DNA of 64,000 bases from Clostridia bacterium (GTDB taxonomy: Bacteria > Bacillota > Clostridia > Christensenellales > Aristaeellaceae), in contig JAFXZS010000008.1 of NCBI GenBank assembly GCA_017541105.1, forward strand, positions 1-64,000, given 5' to 3'. Shown here in pieces: positions 15,646-25,281 of this stretch. Each line of letters begins with the position of its first letter. Position 1 is the stretch's first letter. Below the pieces are notes generated by a model. That model searched no databases. It had not been told where the DNA came from and saw nothing but the letters and a program-made list of their open reading frames with translations. A program made the position numbers and the translations under genes.

Positions 15646-17181
15646 ATGGAAGACGTCATTCTGACGATGAAAGGAATTGATAAAACCTTTCCCGGCGTTC
15701 ACGCGCTGAATCATGTGGATTTTGACGTCAGAAGAGGAGAGGTTCACGCCCTGATGGGTGAAAACGGCGCGGGCAAGTCCACGCTGATGAAGGTGCTCAC
15801 CGGCATCTGTGCCAAAGATTCCGGCGAGATTGTCTTTGAGGGGCGGACCGTAGAATTCAGAAGCCCCGGGGAAGCGCAGGAGGCAGGCATCGTGATTGTT
15901 CATCAGGAGCTGAACATGATCGGCCACCTGACGGTCGCCCAGAATATCTTTATCGGGCGGGAGCCGAAGCGCGGGCTGTTTATTGACGACGCCCGCATGA
16001 ACAAGGAAGCGGCAAAACTCTTCGCGCAGCTGCGGATTGACATTGACCCGAAAGAAACCATGAGCAATCTGACCGTGGCGAAGCAGCAGATGTGCGAAAT
16101 CGCGAAAGCCATTTCCCATGACGCCAAAGTGATTATCTTCGATGAACCCACCGCCGCGCTGACAGAAAACGAAATCGAGCAGCTGTTTGCCATCATTCAG
16201 GATCTGCGGGCAAAGGGGTACGGCATCGTTTATATCTCCCATCGGATGGACGAAATCAAAAGAATCACGGATCGCGTGACCGTGATGCGGGACGGGCAGT
16301 ATATCGGCACGCTGATCACGGCGGAATGCACCAAGGAAGACATTATCAGCATGATGGTGGGCCGCGTGATTTATGAGGATCCGAAAACCGAAAACCGCTG
16401 CCCGCCCGGCGCGCCTGTCGTGCTGAAAGTGGAGCATCTGAACGCCGGACGCCTGGTCCGGGATGTCAGCTTTGAACTGCATCAGGGAGAAATCCTCGGC
16501 TTTGCAGGCCTGGTGGGCGCCGGCCGCACGGAAACTGCCCGCGCGCTGTTCGGGGCCGATCCCAGGGACAGCGGAGATATTTATATTGATGGAAAAAAAG
16601 CGGAGATTCACTCGCCCCGGGACGCGGTGAAGGCAGGGATCGGTTATTTATCCGAAGACCGGAAGCGGTTTGGGGCCGTGCTGCAAAAAAGCGTCGCTGA
16701 AAACACCACCCTTGCTTCGCTGCAGAAGTTTATGAAGGGTATCTTCATCGATAAGCGGCGGGAAGCCGGGACGGCGGCGGAGCATGTGAAGGCACTGAAA
16801 ACCAAAACCCCGGATGTGGAACAGCCGGTGAAAAACCTGTCCGGCGGCAACCAGCAGAAGGTGATCATCGCCAAATGGCTGGTCAGCGATGCCCGGATCA
16901 TGATCTTTGATGAGCCGACCCGGGGCATTGACGTGGGAGCGAAGCAGGAAATATATGAATTGATGGCAAAGCTGGCGGAGACCGGAAAATCCATTATCAT
17001 GATTTCCTCCGAGCTGGCGGAGATCCTGCGGCTGTCCGACCGGATCATCGTCATGTGCGAAGGAAGAATCACCGGAGAAATGGATATCGCCGATGCCACG
17101 CAGGAAAAGATCATGGCTGCCGCCACACGGGAGATTGATCAGCAGCGGCAGGCCGGCGCAAAGGAGGGAAGCAGGCCATGA
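15646..17181 (+). CDS. Sugar ABC importer ATPase, RbsA/MglA type
   Basis: A tandem ATPase of about 511 residues. ATG 15646 is chosen for its spacing from GGGAGG (15634-15639); ATG 15640 is too close. The first half has Walker A MGENGAGKST, Q-loop VHQELNMIGHL, a degenerate signature LTVAKQQMCEIAKAI and Walker B VIIFDEPTAALT. The second half has the degenerate Walker A GFAGLVGAGRTETARALF typical of this family, signature LSGGNQQKVIIAKWL and Walker B IMIFDEPTRGID. It energises uptake through the two permeases that follow. Its stop overlaps the next start by four bases (ATGA). The substrate is likely a pentose or hexose; with two distinct permeases the system resembles the galactofuranose (YtfQRT-YjfF) arrangement. 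Confidence 0.9.
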   Translation: MEDVILTMKGIDKTFPGVHALNHVDFDVRRGEVHALMGENGAGKSTLMKVLTGICAKDSGEIVFEGRTVEFRSPGEAQEAGIVIVHQELNMIGHLTVAQNIFIGREPKRGLFIDDARMNKEAAKLFAQLRIDIDPKETMSNLTVAKQQMCEIAKAISHDAKVIIFDEPTAALTENEIEQLFAIIQDLRAKGYGIVYISHRMDEIKRITDRVTVMRDGQYIGTLITAECTKEDIISMMVGRVIYEDPKTENRCPPGAPVVLKVEHLNAGRLVRDVSFELHQGEILGFAGLVGAGRTETARALFGADPRDSGDIYIDGKKAEIHSPRDAVKAGIGYLSEDRKRFGAVLQKSVAENTTLASLQKFMKGIFIDKRREAGTAAEHVKALKTKTPDVEQPVKNLSGGNQQKVIIAKWLVSDARIMIFDEPTRGIDVGAKQEIYELMAKLAETGKSIIMISSELAEILRLSDRIIVMCEGRITGEMDIADATQEKIMAAATREIDQQRQAGAKEGSRP

Positions 17182-18203
17182 AAATCCGGATCGAACGGTT
17201 CAGGGCACTCAGGCCGGTCCGGGCCGTCGGCTTCAGCCGGGTGGTGCTGACGCTGGTGCTCATTCTGCTTTGCCTGCTCTTTCAGGCGCTCAGCGCCATT
17301 GTGAATCACGGCAGTGTTTTCCTGACTTATGAGCGGCTGATCAGCGCCGTCAACTACGGCTATTTCATCGGCTTCATGGCCCTGGGCGTCACCTTCGTGA
17401 TCGCCACCGGCGGCATTGATTTTTCCATCGGATCCGTGATGTTCGCCGCCGGGCTGATTTCCGGGTATTGTTTCCGGCATTACGGATTTCCCATGGCAGC
17501 CTGCCTGGTCATGTGCCCCTTGATCGGCATGGTTTTCGGGCTCGTGAACGGCTTCCTCGTGTCGTATGTGCGGCTTCCTTCTTTCATTACCTCGCTCGGG
17601 CTGATGCAGATCGCGAAAAGCGTGGGATCCCTGTTTACCAGGACCCAGAACGTATCCTGGCCCGGCGAATCGGAAGCGGGCGGCTGGTTCCGCAGCCTGG
17701 CGAATCTGAAAATCACCCTCTCCGGCGGGCGCGTTCTGAACATCCCGACGGGCATGATCCTTCTGATTGCCGTTGCCGTTCTCTGCTCCGTCGTGCTGCA
17801 TAAAACCAGGGCCGGGCGGTATATGCTCCACCTGGGTTCGAACAGGGAAGCCGTCCACCTTTCCGGCGTGGATACGCGGCGCTGGGAAATACTGGCCTAC
17901 GTCATCTGCGGCACCCTGGCGGGCTTTGCCGCCATCTTCTACGTGAGCTGCTATACCACCGTCCTTCCCGGCAAGGGCGATACGTTCAACAATGAGGCCA
18001 TCGCGGCCTGCGTCATGGGCGGCACCTCCATGGCAGGCGGGCTCGCTTCCATCCTGGGCACCCTGATCGGCACCCAGATGATCGCCGTCATGCAGGAAGG
18101 CATTCTGGCCATGGGCCTGAGCATTTCCTTCCAGTACGCGCTGACGGCGCTGATTCTGATCAGCGCGGTGATCGCCGATATTTCGAGCCGCCGCAGGAAT
18201 TAA
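17178..18203 (+). CDS. Sugar ABC importer permease, RbsC family (first)
   Basis: A 341-residue membrane protein of the BPD_transp_2 family with about nine hydrophobic segments. Family signatures are VTFVIATGGIDFSIGSVM in the first third, AGRYMLHLGSNREAVHLSGV in the cytoplasmic loop and EAIAACVMGGTSMAGGLAS near the end. The GGIDFSIGS motif is the usual GGIDLSVGS of ribose-type permeases. It overlaps the ATPase stop by four bases. It forms a likely heterodimer with the next permease. Confidence 0.9.
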   Translation: MKIRIERFRALRPVRAVGFSRVVLTLVLILLCLLFQALSAIVNHGSVFLTYERLISAVNYGYFIGFMALGVTFVIATGGIDFSIGSVMFAAGLISGYCFRHYGFPMAACLVMCPLIGMVFGLVNGFLVSYVRLPSFITSLGLMQIAKSVGSLFTRTQNVSWPGESEAGGWFRSLANLKITLSGGRVLNIPTGMILLIAVAVLCSVVLHKTRAGRYMLHLGSNREAVHLSGVDTRRWEILAYVICGTLAGFAAIFYVSCYTTVLPGKGDTFNNEAIAACVMGGTSMAGGLASILGTLIGTQMIAVMQEGILAMGLSISFQYALTALILISAVIADISSRRRN

Positions 18204-18227
18204 GGAGCGCGGAGAAAGGGGTCAAAT

Positions 18228-19235
18228 ATGGAAAACACAATGATCAAGAGAAAAGCGGCCCGCATCGCGTTCATCCGCTCCAATACCTTTCAGCGGCTGC
18301 TGCTCATTGCGGTGCTGATCCTGCTGTACGCTTTTTTCTGCGCGGCAAGCCCCGCATTCCGCAGATATACCACGCTGGCATATATCTGCAACAATATGTA
18401 TTATACGCTGCTGCTGGCAATCGGCGTCACCTTCCCCATCATCACAGGCGGCACCGACCTGAGCATGGGAACCGGCCTGATCTGCTATTCCCTCATCGGC
18501 TCTTATCTGATGCGGATGTGCGGCTGGCCCCTGTGGGGCGCCATTCTTGCCACGGTTCTGATGGGCGCCGCCATGGGTACGGTGAACGGCTTCGGCGTGG
18601 CAAAGCTGAATATCCCGCCCTTTATCATGACTTTGGGCAGCATGATGTTCTGCCGCGGCATGGGCTCGATCCTGACCGGCGGCATGTCCGGGACCTGGCC
18701 CAATTATCTGGAGCCCGGAGCGGGCTTCCGGAAAATCTTCCGCCTTGTGATCACAGCCGATTCCGGGCAGCGGATTCCCATTCCCCTGGGCATGGTCTGG
18801 ATGGTTCTCCTAGCTGTCATCATGACGGCCGTGCTGAACCACACAAGAACAGGGCGGTACATCATCGGCATCGGTTCCGGCAGGGAGGCGCTGAAGCTGT
18901 CCGGCGTCAACGTGGTGAAATGGAACATGATCGCTTATATAATCTGCGGCCTGTTCACCGGCCTGGCCGCCGTGGCCTACGCCGGCACCTTCTCCAACAT
19001 TACCCCCGGCGAAGGCGCGGGCTTTGAGCTGAACGCCATCGGCGCGGCCATTATCGGAGGCACCTCCATGACGGGCGGCTCCGGCTCCGTTTTCGGCGCG
19101 TTTTTAGGCGTGCTGCTGATTTCCCTGCTGCAGGTCGGCCTTCCCTTTATCGGGCTGAACGCGAACTGGCAGCTGCTGGTCACGGGCTGTATCCTCATGG
19201 GCGCTGTCACCATTGACAGGCTGCGCAAGCCCTGA
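18228..19235 (+). CDS. Sugar ABC importer permease, RbsC family (second)
   Basis: A 335-residue paralogue of the preceding permease: the GGTDLSMGTGLICYSL motif, TGRYIIGIGSGREALKLSGV, and AIGAAIIGGTSMTGGSGS near the C-terminus. The ribosome binding site GGAG lies in a 24-base gap. The presence of two different permeases is the layout of E. coli YtfT/YjfF rather than the single RbsC. The substrate is not readable from the sequence. Confidence 0.9.
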   Translation: MENTMIKRKAARIAFIRSNTFQRLLLIAVLILLYAFFCAASPAFRRYTTLAYICNNMYYTLLLAIGVTFPIITGGTDLSMGTGLICYSLIGSYLMRMCGWPLWGAILATVLMGAAMGTVNGFGVAKLNIPPFIMTLGSMMFCRGMGSILTGGMSGTWPNYLEPGAGFRKIFRLVITADSGQRIPIPLGMVWMVLLAVIMTAVLNHTRTGRYIIGIGSGREALKLSGVNVVKWNMIAYIICGLFTGLAAVAYAGTFSNITPGEGAGFELNAIGAAIIGGTSMTGGSGSVFGAFLGVLLISLLQVGLPFIGLNANWQLLVTGCILMGAVTIDRLRKP

Positions 19236-19278
19236 CCATCCGATGGATCCACACTGACAAGAATGGAGGGGTTCCGAG

Positions 19279-20361
19279 ATGAAAAAGGCAGCTGCTTTCC
19301 TGCTGAGCCTGATGATTGTCTGGACCGCGGCAGCCGCAGCGGCGGAAAAAACCTATCACCTGGAAATCGTTTCCAAAGGCTTTCAGGCCACTTACTGGCA
19401 GGCGGTTCTGAAGGGGGCCCGGAATGAAGTGTCCAGGCTCAACGCCGAAGCCGGATACGAAATGATCACGATGAACTTTGTGGGTCCCGACTCTGAAGCG
19501 GACATTACCCAGCAAGTGCAGCAGTTCACCTCCGCTTTGAACGCAAACCCGGACGCCATCGGTTTCGCTGCAGTCGATCAGAACGCTTTCAAAGATCTGC
19601 TGAACAGCACGATGTCCAGGGGCGTTCCGATCATCGGTTTTGATTCGGGCGTGCCGGGCGCGCCGGAAGGCGCTGTGTACGCCAATGCTTCCACGGACAA
19701 CTATGCGGCGGGCGCGGCCGCCGCGGAGGGAATGTGGGAAAAAATCATCGCCCGCATTGCGTCCTCTGACGCGCCTGTCCGCATCGGGGAAGTCAATCAG
19801 GACGCCACCGGCGAATCCGTCACCCGGCGCGGCATCGGCTTTATCGACAGGATCATGGAGCTGGCGGCAGAAAAGGGCTGGAAGGCTGCCGTAACGGGGA
19901 ATGAATATTATGTGGACAGCGTTACGGGAGAAAAAGCCCCCGAAGCGGACGCGAAAATTATCATCGAAGTGCGGGTGCCGGCTCAGCCCACCGTGGAACT
20001 GTGCGCGAATGAGGCGTTTGTGCTGCTGAACAAGGCGGATCTGATCGCTGTTTTCGGCTCCAATCAGGTGGCGGCGGAAGGCATCGTCGCTGCGGATGAC
20101 AACCTGTTCGTATGCGGCACGGGCGACGCCACCGTCATCGCGGTAGGCTTTGATTCCGGCGCGACGCTGAAAGCGGCCATCCGCCTGGGGATCCTGTATG
20201 GTGCGGTTACCCAGGCCCCGGTGGATATCGGCCGCGTGACCATTGACCTTCTTTTTGCCAGCGCGAAAGGAGAGCCGGTGGAGGATACGGACACCGGCTG
20301 TGCCTTTTATACGAGGGAGAACATTGACGCTGAAGAGATCGCGCAAAACCTGTATGACTGA
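19279..20361 (+). CDS. Periplasmic-binding-protein-like sugar-binding protein
   Basis: A 360-residue Peripla_BP_4 (ribose/galactofuranose-binding) protein. The signal peptide MKKAAAFLLSLMIVWTAAAA is cleaved near AAAAAE and has no lipobox cysteine. The mature fold shows the family pattern: LEIVSKGFQATYWQAVLKGA, NPDAIGFAAVDQNAF, GVPIIGFDSGVPG, FGSNQVAAEGIVAA and VAVGFDSGATLKAAI. It is the last gene of the operon, unusual because the binding protein is normally first. It converges on the Nup-like operon with only 24 bases between stops. The missing lipid anchor is discussed in the findings. Confidence 0.88.
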   Translation: MKKAAAFLLSLMIVWTAAAAAAEKTYHLEIVSKGFQATYWQAVLKGARNEVSRLNAEAGYEMITMNFVGPDSEADITQQVQQFTSALNANPDAIGFAAVDQNAFKDLLNSTMSRGVPIIGFDSGVPGAPEGAVYANASTDNYAAGAAAAEGMWEKIIARIASSDAPVRIGEVNQDATGESVTRRGIGFIDRIMELAAEKGWKAAVTGNEYYVDSVTGEKAPEADAKIIIEVRVPAQPTVELCANEAFVLLNKADLIAVFGSNQVAAEGIVAADDNLFVCGTGDATVIAVGFDSGATLKAAIRLGILYGAVTQAPVDIGRVTIDLLFASAKGEPVEDTDTGCAFYTRENIDAEEIAQNLYD

Positions 20362-20385
20362 CCCTGCCCGCCGGCTCTTTTCCGC

Positions 20386-21345
20386 TTACCGCTTGCTCTT
20401 GTCCCAGGGTTCGCCTGCCGCTTTCGGCGGGCGGTTCTTTTTGGAGAAGAAAATGAGTAACAGCAGGGTCAGCACATAGGGCAGCAGCAGGAACAGGTCG
20501 GTATACTTGCTGGGCAGCTGCGCGGCTATGCACAGCTGCAGTCCGCCGGACTTGGCCAGGCCGAAGAACAGGCAGGCCAGCGTTGTCGGCCCGATTTTCC
20601 AATTGCCGAAGATCATGGCCGCAATCGCGAGATAACCGAAGCCCTGGTAAATGCTCGGAGAAAAGTTCCCCAGCAGCGAATAGGCAAAGCAGATGCCGCC
20701 GATGCCGGAAAGCGCGCCGGAAATGATGACCGCAGCCCAGCGGATCCGTGTCACGCTGGCACCGGCGGCGTCGACCGCCTGGGGGTTTTCACCGCAGGCC
20801 TTCAGCCGCATCCCGAATTTGGTTCTGTTCATCAGGTACCACATAACGGCCGCCAGCACGGCAATAATGATTTCAAAAGGATACATGGCCGTAAAAAGCC
20901 CGCCGATCCAGGGGATTTCGCACAGAAACGGAACGGAGAACCTTGCCGATACATCCAGGACAAACTTGTTGGACGCGCTGCCGCTGATCGCGCTGTTCGC
21001 CGCGCTGGTAAAGAACGCTGTCAGCGCGACCGACAGGATATTGATCACAACGCCGCTGATCACCTGGTTGGCGCGGAACCGGATGCAGAGCAGCCCATGG
21101 ATACAGGAAAACACGGCTCCGCCGGCCGCCGCACAGAGAATCGCAAGATAGATGATCGCCTGGCTGCCGGCGCCCGTCAGCGGGGTCATCAGCGTGGCCG
21201 CCAGCGCGCCGAAGAATGCGCCGACCCCCTGAAAGCCTTCCACGGCCAGATTCGTCACACCGCTCTTTTCGGAATACAAAGTGCCGATCGCCATAATCAG
21301 AAGCGGAAGCGCAAAGGAAAGCCCGTCTGTAAATACCTTGTTCAC
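20386..21345 (-). CDS. Nucleoside-type ABC permease, NupQ/BmpC-like
   Basis: A 319-residue BPD_transp_2 permease. It starts with TDGLSFALPLLIMAIGTLYSEKSGVTNLAVEGF, which carries the E(K/R)xGxxNxxxEG motif of the BMP-linked nucleoside permeases, and contains RLKACGENPQAVDAAG in the cytoplasmic loop. It ends with a basic tail. It is last of a four-gene operon and overlaps the upstream permease gene by four bases. Known relatives (Bacillus NupQ, Lactococcus NupC) import purine and pyrimidine nucleosides. Confidence 0.88.
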   Translation of the reverse strand: MNKVFTDGLSFALPLLIMAIGTLYSEKSGVTNLAVEGFQGVGAFFGALAATLMTPLTGAGSQAIIYLAILCAAAGGAVFSCIHGLLCIRFRANQVISGVVINILSVALTAFFTSAANSAISGSASNKFVLDVSARFSVPFLCEIPWIGGLFTAMYPFEIIIAVLAAVMWYLMNRTKFGMRLKACGENPQAVDAAGASVTRIRWAAVIISGALSGIGGICFAYSLLGNFSPSIYQGFGYLAIAAMIFGNWKIGPTTLACLFFGLAKSGGLQLCIAAQLPSKYTDLFLLLPYVLTLLLLIFFSKKNRPPKAAGEPWDKSKR

Positions 21346-22523
21346 GGTTTTTCCGCCCCCTTTGCTGCCCGGCCGCCGGCGGCCGGAGGATTTCCGCTGA
21401 CAGGCAGGCTGTCCGCCGCCTGCTGCATCTTTCGTTCAGCGCGGTATTTCATATAGTTGCCGCATGCGGCAAAAAGCAGCAGGATGCCTGTGATCAGCGA
21501 AGCGATCTCCTTTGCCACGCCGACGCTGGAGCTCATGTAGTTCGCTCCCTGCTGGAAGACGGAAACGACCAGCGCGGCAAAGATGGACCCGATCGGAGCG
21601 CTGTTTCCCAGCAGCGCAACGGAAATGGAATCGTAACCGATACCGGGAAGCGACTTTGGCACAATGGAATTGGTGTATCCCAAATAGTAGGCCACGCCTG
21701 CCAGGCCCGCGATCGCACCGGACAGGCCCATGGAAATCAGGATCGTCCGGCTGACCCGGATCCCGGTGTATTCGGAGCAGCGCCGGCTCTGGCCCACGGC
21801 CTTGATTTCAAGCCCCAGAACGGTCTTGCGGAACAGGAAGGATACAAGCAGCGCGGCCAGGATTGCGGCGATCAGCGCAAGCGGTATCTTGCATTTCATG
21901 CCGCCGATCATCACATTGGTCAGCGTCAGCCCGGCTTCCGGCGAGCAGATTTTGCTGTTCCGGGTCATCATATCCACGTAATTGCTGTTGATCAGGAAGC
22001 CCGTCAGATAGCTGATGATATAGTTGATCATGATGGTGGATACGACTTCATGGATATTGAACCGGAATTTCAGGTATCCGACCAGGATGCCCGTCAGTCC
22101 GCCGACCAGCAGGCCGGTCAGAAGCACCGCGGGCTTTGCGAGGTACACGGAAAGGCCTTTGTTGTATCCGACCAACACCGTGGCGGCAAACCCGGACAGC
22201 AGCATCTGGCCCGAAATGCCGATGTTGAACAGTCCTGCTTTGAACGCCGTAATAAAAGCCAGCGACGCCAGGATCATCGGCGCAAGAAAGTTGAGGAAAT
22301 CCATCAGATCCGTCAGCTGGCCGCTTCCGCCGCCGTATTTCTCCTTGGCGATGATGCCGCATCCCTGCAGGAAGCTCCGAAGCGCATCCAGGGGATTCCT
22401 GCCGATGGTCAGCAGAAGGATGCCGGCTGTGGCGAACATCAGCAGCACGGCCAGGACGGAAACGCCCAGGGAAGCGTAGCGCCTGGTCAGGAGGCGGGGC
22501 AGGAACAGTTTTTTCTTTTTCAT
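21342..22523 (-). CDS. Nucleoside-type ABC permease, NupP/BmpB-like
   Basis: A 393-residue permease with an N-terminal helix (YASLGVSVLAVLLMFATAGILLL) and the motif AFKAGLFNIGISGQMLLSGF, the GxFNIGxxGQ signature of the NupP branch. The C-terminal part has IKAVGQSRRCSEYTGI. It ends in a proline/alanine-rich tail of about 25 residues. Four-base overlaps with both neighbours show tight coupling. It forms the channel with the NupQ-like subunit. Confidence 0.88.
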   Translation of the reverse strand: MKKKKLFLPRLLTRRYASLGVSVLAVLLMFATAGILLLTIGRNPLDALRSFLQGCGIIAKEKYGGGSGQLTDLMDFLNFLAPMILASLAFITAFKAGLFNIGISGQMLLSGFAATVLVGYNKGLSVYLAKPAVLLTGLLVGGLTGILVGYLKFRFNIHEVVSTIMINYIISYLTGFLINSNYVDMMTRNSKICSPEAGLTLTNVMIGGMKCKIPLALIAAILAALLVSFLFRKTVLGLEIKAVGQSRRCSEYTGIRVSRTILISMGLSGAIAGLAGVAYYLGYTNSIVPKSLPGIGYDSISVALLGNSAPIGSIFAALVVSVFQQGANYMSSSVGVAKEIASLITGILLLFAACGNYMKYRAERKMQQAADSLPVSGNPPAAGGRAAKGAEKP

Positions 22524-24058
22524 GCTTTCCTCACCCCCATCATGTACCGGCCGACTTCCTGTGTGCTCATCTTTTCGGCTGCTTCCGTCTTCAGAAGCTC
22601 GCCCCTGTACAGCACGCCGATCGTGTCCGCCAGGGCCATGATTTCTTCCAGCTCCAGGGAGATCAGCAGGATTGCCGCACCGCGTTCCCTCTCCCGGAGA
22701 ATCTGCCGGTGGATATTCTCGATCGCCCCGATATCCAGCCCCCGTGTCGGCTGCACAAAGATGATCAGGGCCGACTGCTCTTCAATTTCCCTGCCGATGA
22801 TGGCCTTTTGCTGGTTGCCGCCGGACATGGACCGCAGCACGGTATCCGGTCCCTGGGCGCAGCGGATGTCGTAGGTTCCGATCAGCTTGTCCGCATAGCT
22901 GCGGAAAGCCTCGCCGTGCAGGATGCCCTTCCGTGAGAACGGGGGTTTGTAGTATTCCCGAAGCGCCAGGTTTTCCTGCAGCGTCATATCCGGAATAACG
23001 CCGGTTTCCTGCCTGTCCTCGGGAATATAGGAAAGCCCTGCAAGGCACCGGTCCCTTACGGACAGGCCGGTGATGTCCTTTCCGTTCAGAAGCACCCTGC
23101 CGGAAGCAGCCTTTGCCAGCCCGGCCACCGCGTCGGCGATTTCCCCCTGTCCGTTCCCCGATACGCCGGCAATTGCGAAGATTTCCCCGCCGCGGATGGA
23201 AAAGGACACATCCTTCACCACGTCAAACCTATGCTCATTTTTCACTGTCAGGTGCTGCACTTCCAGCACGGGTTCCCGGAAATCCGGCGCGGTTTTTTCC
23301 TGCGTGAACTGCACCTGCCGGCCGACCATCAGGTCCGCCAGCTCCTGAACCGACGTTTCGGCGACATCGCAGACGTCTATCAGCCTTCCCTGCCGCAGGA
23401 TCGCGCACCTGTCCGCGATCCGTTTAATCTCCGCGATCTTGTGGGTAATCAGGATGATGGTTTTTCCGCCATTGCGGAGGTTATCGATGATCTTCAGCAG
23501 GAAGTCGATCTCCTGGGGCGTCAGGACGGCGGTCGGTTCGTCAAAGATCATGATCTCCGCACTGCGGTAAAGCATTTTCAGGATTTCCACCCGCTGGCGC
23601 ACGGAAACGGGCACGTCCGTGATCCGGTCCGTCGGATTGACCTCCAGTCCGTATGTCCTGGACAGCTCGCTGATCTGCCGGTTGGCCTTGCGGATGTTCA
23701 CCCACGGCAGGATCCCCAGCTTCTTTTCTTCCGGCTCGGTGCCCAGTACGATGTTTTCGGCGATGGTGAACGGCTCCACCAGCTTGAAATGCTGGTGCAC
23801 CATGCCGATGCCGCAGGCCGCTGCATCGGTGGAGGAATGGAAGGCCACCGGTTTCCCTTTCACCAGGATTTCTCCTCCGTCCGGCTCATACATGCCGAAA
23901 AGCATGCTCATCAGCGTGGACTTCCCGGCGCCGTTCTCCCCCAGCAGGGCATAGACCTCTCCTTTGCGGATCCCGATGGAAACGTCGTTATTGGCGATGA
24001 TTCCGGGAAACCTCTTTGTGATATGGCGCATTTCCACGATATAATCGTTCATATTCAT
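22520..24058 (-). CDS. Nucleoside-type ABC ATPase, NupO/BmpA-operon type
   Basis: A 512-residue tandem ATPase. The first domain has Walker A GENGAGKST, MVHQHFKLVEPFTIAEN, the degenerate signature PVSVRQRVEILKML normal for this family, and IMIFDEPTAVLTPQE. The second domain has the degenerate Walker A AGVSGNGQGEIADAV, YIPEDRQETGVI, signature MSGGNQQKAIIGREI and the atypical Walker B LIIFVQPTRGLDIG (Val-Gln in place of the usual Asp-Glu). This fits the known asymmetry of RbsA-like ATPases. ATG 24058 and 24052 are both possible starts. Confidence 0.9.
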   Translation of the reverse strand: MNMNDYIVEMRHITKRFPGIIANNDVSIGIRKGEVYALLGENGAGKSTLMSMLFGMYEPDGGEILVKGKPVAFHSSTDAAACGIGMVHQHFKLVEPFTIAENIVLGTEPEEKKLGILPWVNIRKANRQISELSRTYGLEVNPTDRITDVPVSVRQRVEILKMLYRSAEIMIFDEPTAVLTPQEIDFLLKIIDNLRNGGKTIILITHKIAEIKRIADRCAILRQGRLIDVCDVAETSVQELADLMVGRQVQFTQEKTAPDFREPVLEVQHLTVKNEHRFDVVKDVSFSIRGGEIFAIAGVSGNGQGEIADAVAGLAKAASGRVLLNGKDITGLSVRDRCLAGLSYIPEDRQETGVIPDMTLQENLALREYYKPPFSRKGILHGEAFRSYADKLIGTYDIRCAQGPDTVLRSMSGGNQQKAIIGREIEEQSALIIFVQPTRGLDIGAIENIHRQILRERERGAAILLISLELEEIMALADTIGVLYRGELLKTEAAEKMSTQEVGRYMMGVRKA

Positions 24059-24080
24059 ACCGCCCGTTCAGGTGTTGATG

Positions 24081-24126
24081 AAAGAGAAACACCCCCTCCT
24101 GCGGGAGGAGAGAGTGTCTCTCTTTT
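24081..24126 (-). terminator. Intra-operon hairpin after the BMP gene
   Basis: AAAGAGA (24081-24087) pairs with TCTCTTT (24119-24125), and inside it CCTCC/GGGAGG and ACAC/GTGT extend the stem. It lies between the binding-protein stop and the ATPase start, where a leaky terminator would keep binding-protein mRNA in excess of transporter mRNA. Confidence 0.65.
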
Positions 24127-24133
24127 CTGCTGT

Positions 24134-25222
24134 TCAATTCAGCCCGGGGAAGTCCGCCACGCCCTCCGGCGTGGTGGGCGGAACGACAGCGCCTGTTTTG
24201 ATCAGCTCATAGCATTCCGCCAGCTTGTTCAGCGCGTCTTCGCTCAGCTGCTGGCGGCCTTCCGCCGATACATAGCCTGTGGAATCCGTGTCCGCGCCGA
24301 GCAGCGCATCCTGTCCGGCGAAAGTGCCGTTGCAGATCGCTTCCAGCTGGCGCTGTACGTCCAGGTGCATCACCTTCAGGGCGGACGTCAGCACAACATT
24401 CCCTTCGCCCTTCCTGCCGTCGTCATACTGGTCGACGTCGCAGCCGATAAACCAGATGCCGCTGGCTTCCTTGACCGCGGTCAGCACGCCGTTGCCGGAC
24501 TGGCCCGCTGCGGCAAAAAGCACATCGCAGCCTTCCGCAATCAGCGTCTCCGCGACCACTTTGCCGGTCGCTTCATCATCAAAAGCGCCGACGTAGTTGC
24601 CGCCTACGCCGTCTCCGCCGGAGAAGGAGGGAATTTCCACGCACCGGACGGCGGTTCCGTACTTCGCGTTGGCGTACTGTACGCCGCCCATGAAGCCGAA
24701 CTGATAATTGAGGTTGGAGGGATAGGGCATGCCGGTGATCACGGCCACCTTGCCGCTTTGGGAGGAAACGGCTGCCGCGACGCCGGCCATGAAGCCGCCT
24801 TCCTGCTCTTTATACGTCATGGTAAAAGCGTTTTCCGCCGTGACGGGATTGCCTTCGCTGTCCATGATCGTGGAGTCCACCACCAGGAAGTATTTGTCGG
24901 GATTCGCCAGGACGATATCGCCGACCATACCGAAATTGAACCCCGGCAGGACAAACACGTCATAATCGCCGACGCTCTTTTCCACCGTAGGAATCAGTTC
25001 CGCGAAGTTGGGTTCTTTGATGTCCTGAACGGTGCAGCCATCGTGGTCCGCCAGAAAACTCTGAATGCCCGCGTAGCAGTCCTGGTTGAAATTCCCGTCG
25101 TCCACACCGCTGGAGGTAACGATCAGGATCTTAAGCGCTTTTCCGCCCTCAGCCCCGGCCGGAACGGCTGCCAGGCTCATCAGCAGCGCAGCAGCACAAA
25201 TCAGAGCAATGAGTTTTTTCAT
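24134..25222 (-). CDS. BMP-family nucleoside-binding protein
   Basis: 362 residues. The signal peptide MKKLIALICAAALLMSLA is probably cleaved after PAGA; the only cysteine is inside the hydrophobic core and does not fit a lipobox. The BMP/Med fold is recognised from ILIVTSSGVDDGNFNQDCYAG, the short form of the DxGxxDxxFNxxxxxG motif, then PDKYFLVVDSTI, EQEGGFMAGVAAAV and VLFAAAGQSGNGVLTAVKE. Relatives such as PnrA and BmpA bind purine nucleosides. It is first in the operon, with AGGAGG upstream and a leaky terminator behind it. Confidence 0.88.
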   Translation of the reverse strand: MKKLIALICAAALLMSLAAVPAGAEGGKALKILIVTSSGVDDGNFNQDCYAGIQSFLADHDGCTVQDIKEPNFAELIPTVEKSVGDYDVFVLPGFNFGMVGDIVLANPDKYFLVVDSTIMDSEGNPVTAENAFTMTYKEQEGGFMAGVAAAVSSQSGKVAVITGMPYPSNLNYQFGFMGGVQYANAKYGTAVRCVEIPSFSGGDGVGGNYVGAFDDEATGKVVAETLIAEGCDVLFAAAGQSGNGVLTAVKEASGIWFIGCDVDQYDDGRKGEGNVVLTSALKVMHLDVQRQLEAICNGTFAGQDALLGADTDSTGYVSAEGRQQLSEDALNKLAECYELIKTGAVVPPTTPEGVADFPGLN

Positions 25223-25275
25223 AGGTTGAATCCTCCTGTTCTTGAATAATGGGGTGGCCTTTCAGAGACATTCTG

Positions 25276-25281
25276 ATTATA
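25276..25281 (-). promoter_or_regulatory. Probable -10 box for the BMP operon
   Basis: TATAAT on the minus strand, about 55 bases upstream of the BMP start codon. The -35 box is weak (TAGAAC-like at 16-17 bases). An imperfect GTG-AACAC/GTGTT-CAC hairpin lies upstream at 25334-25356. Confidence 0.4.

Noticed and set aside
23231-25249. A 672-codon plus-strand frame
   Set aside because: Antisense to the NupO-like ATPase and BMP genes.
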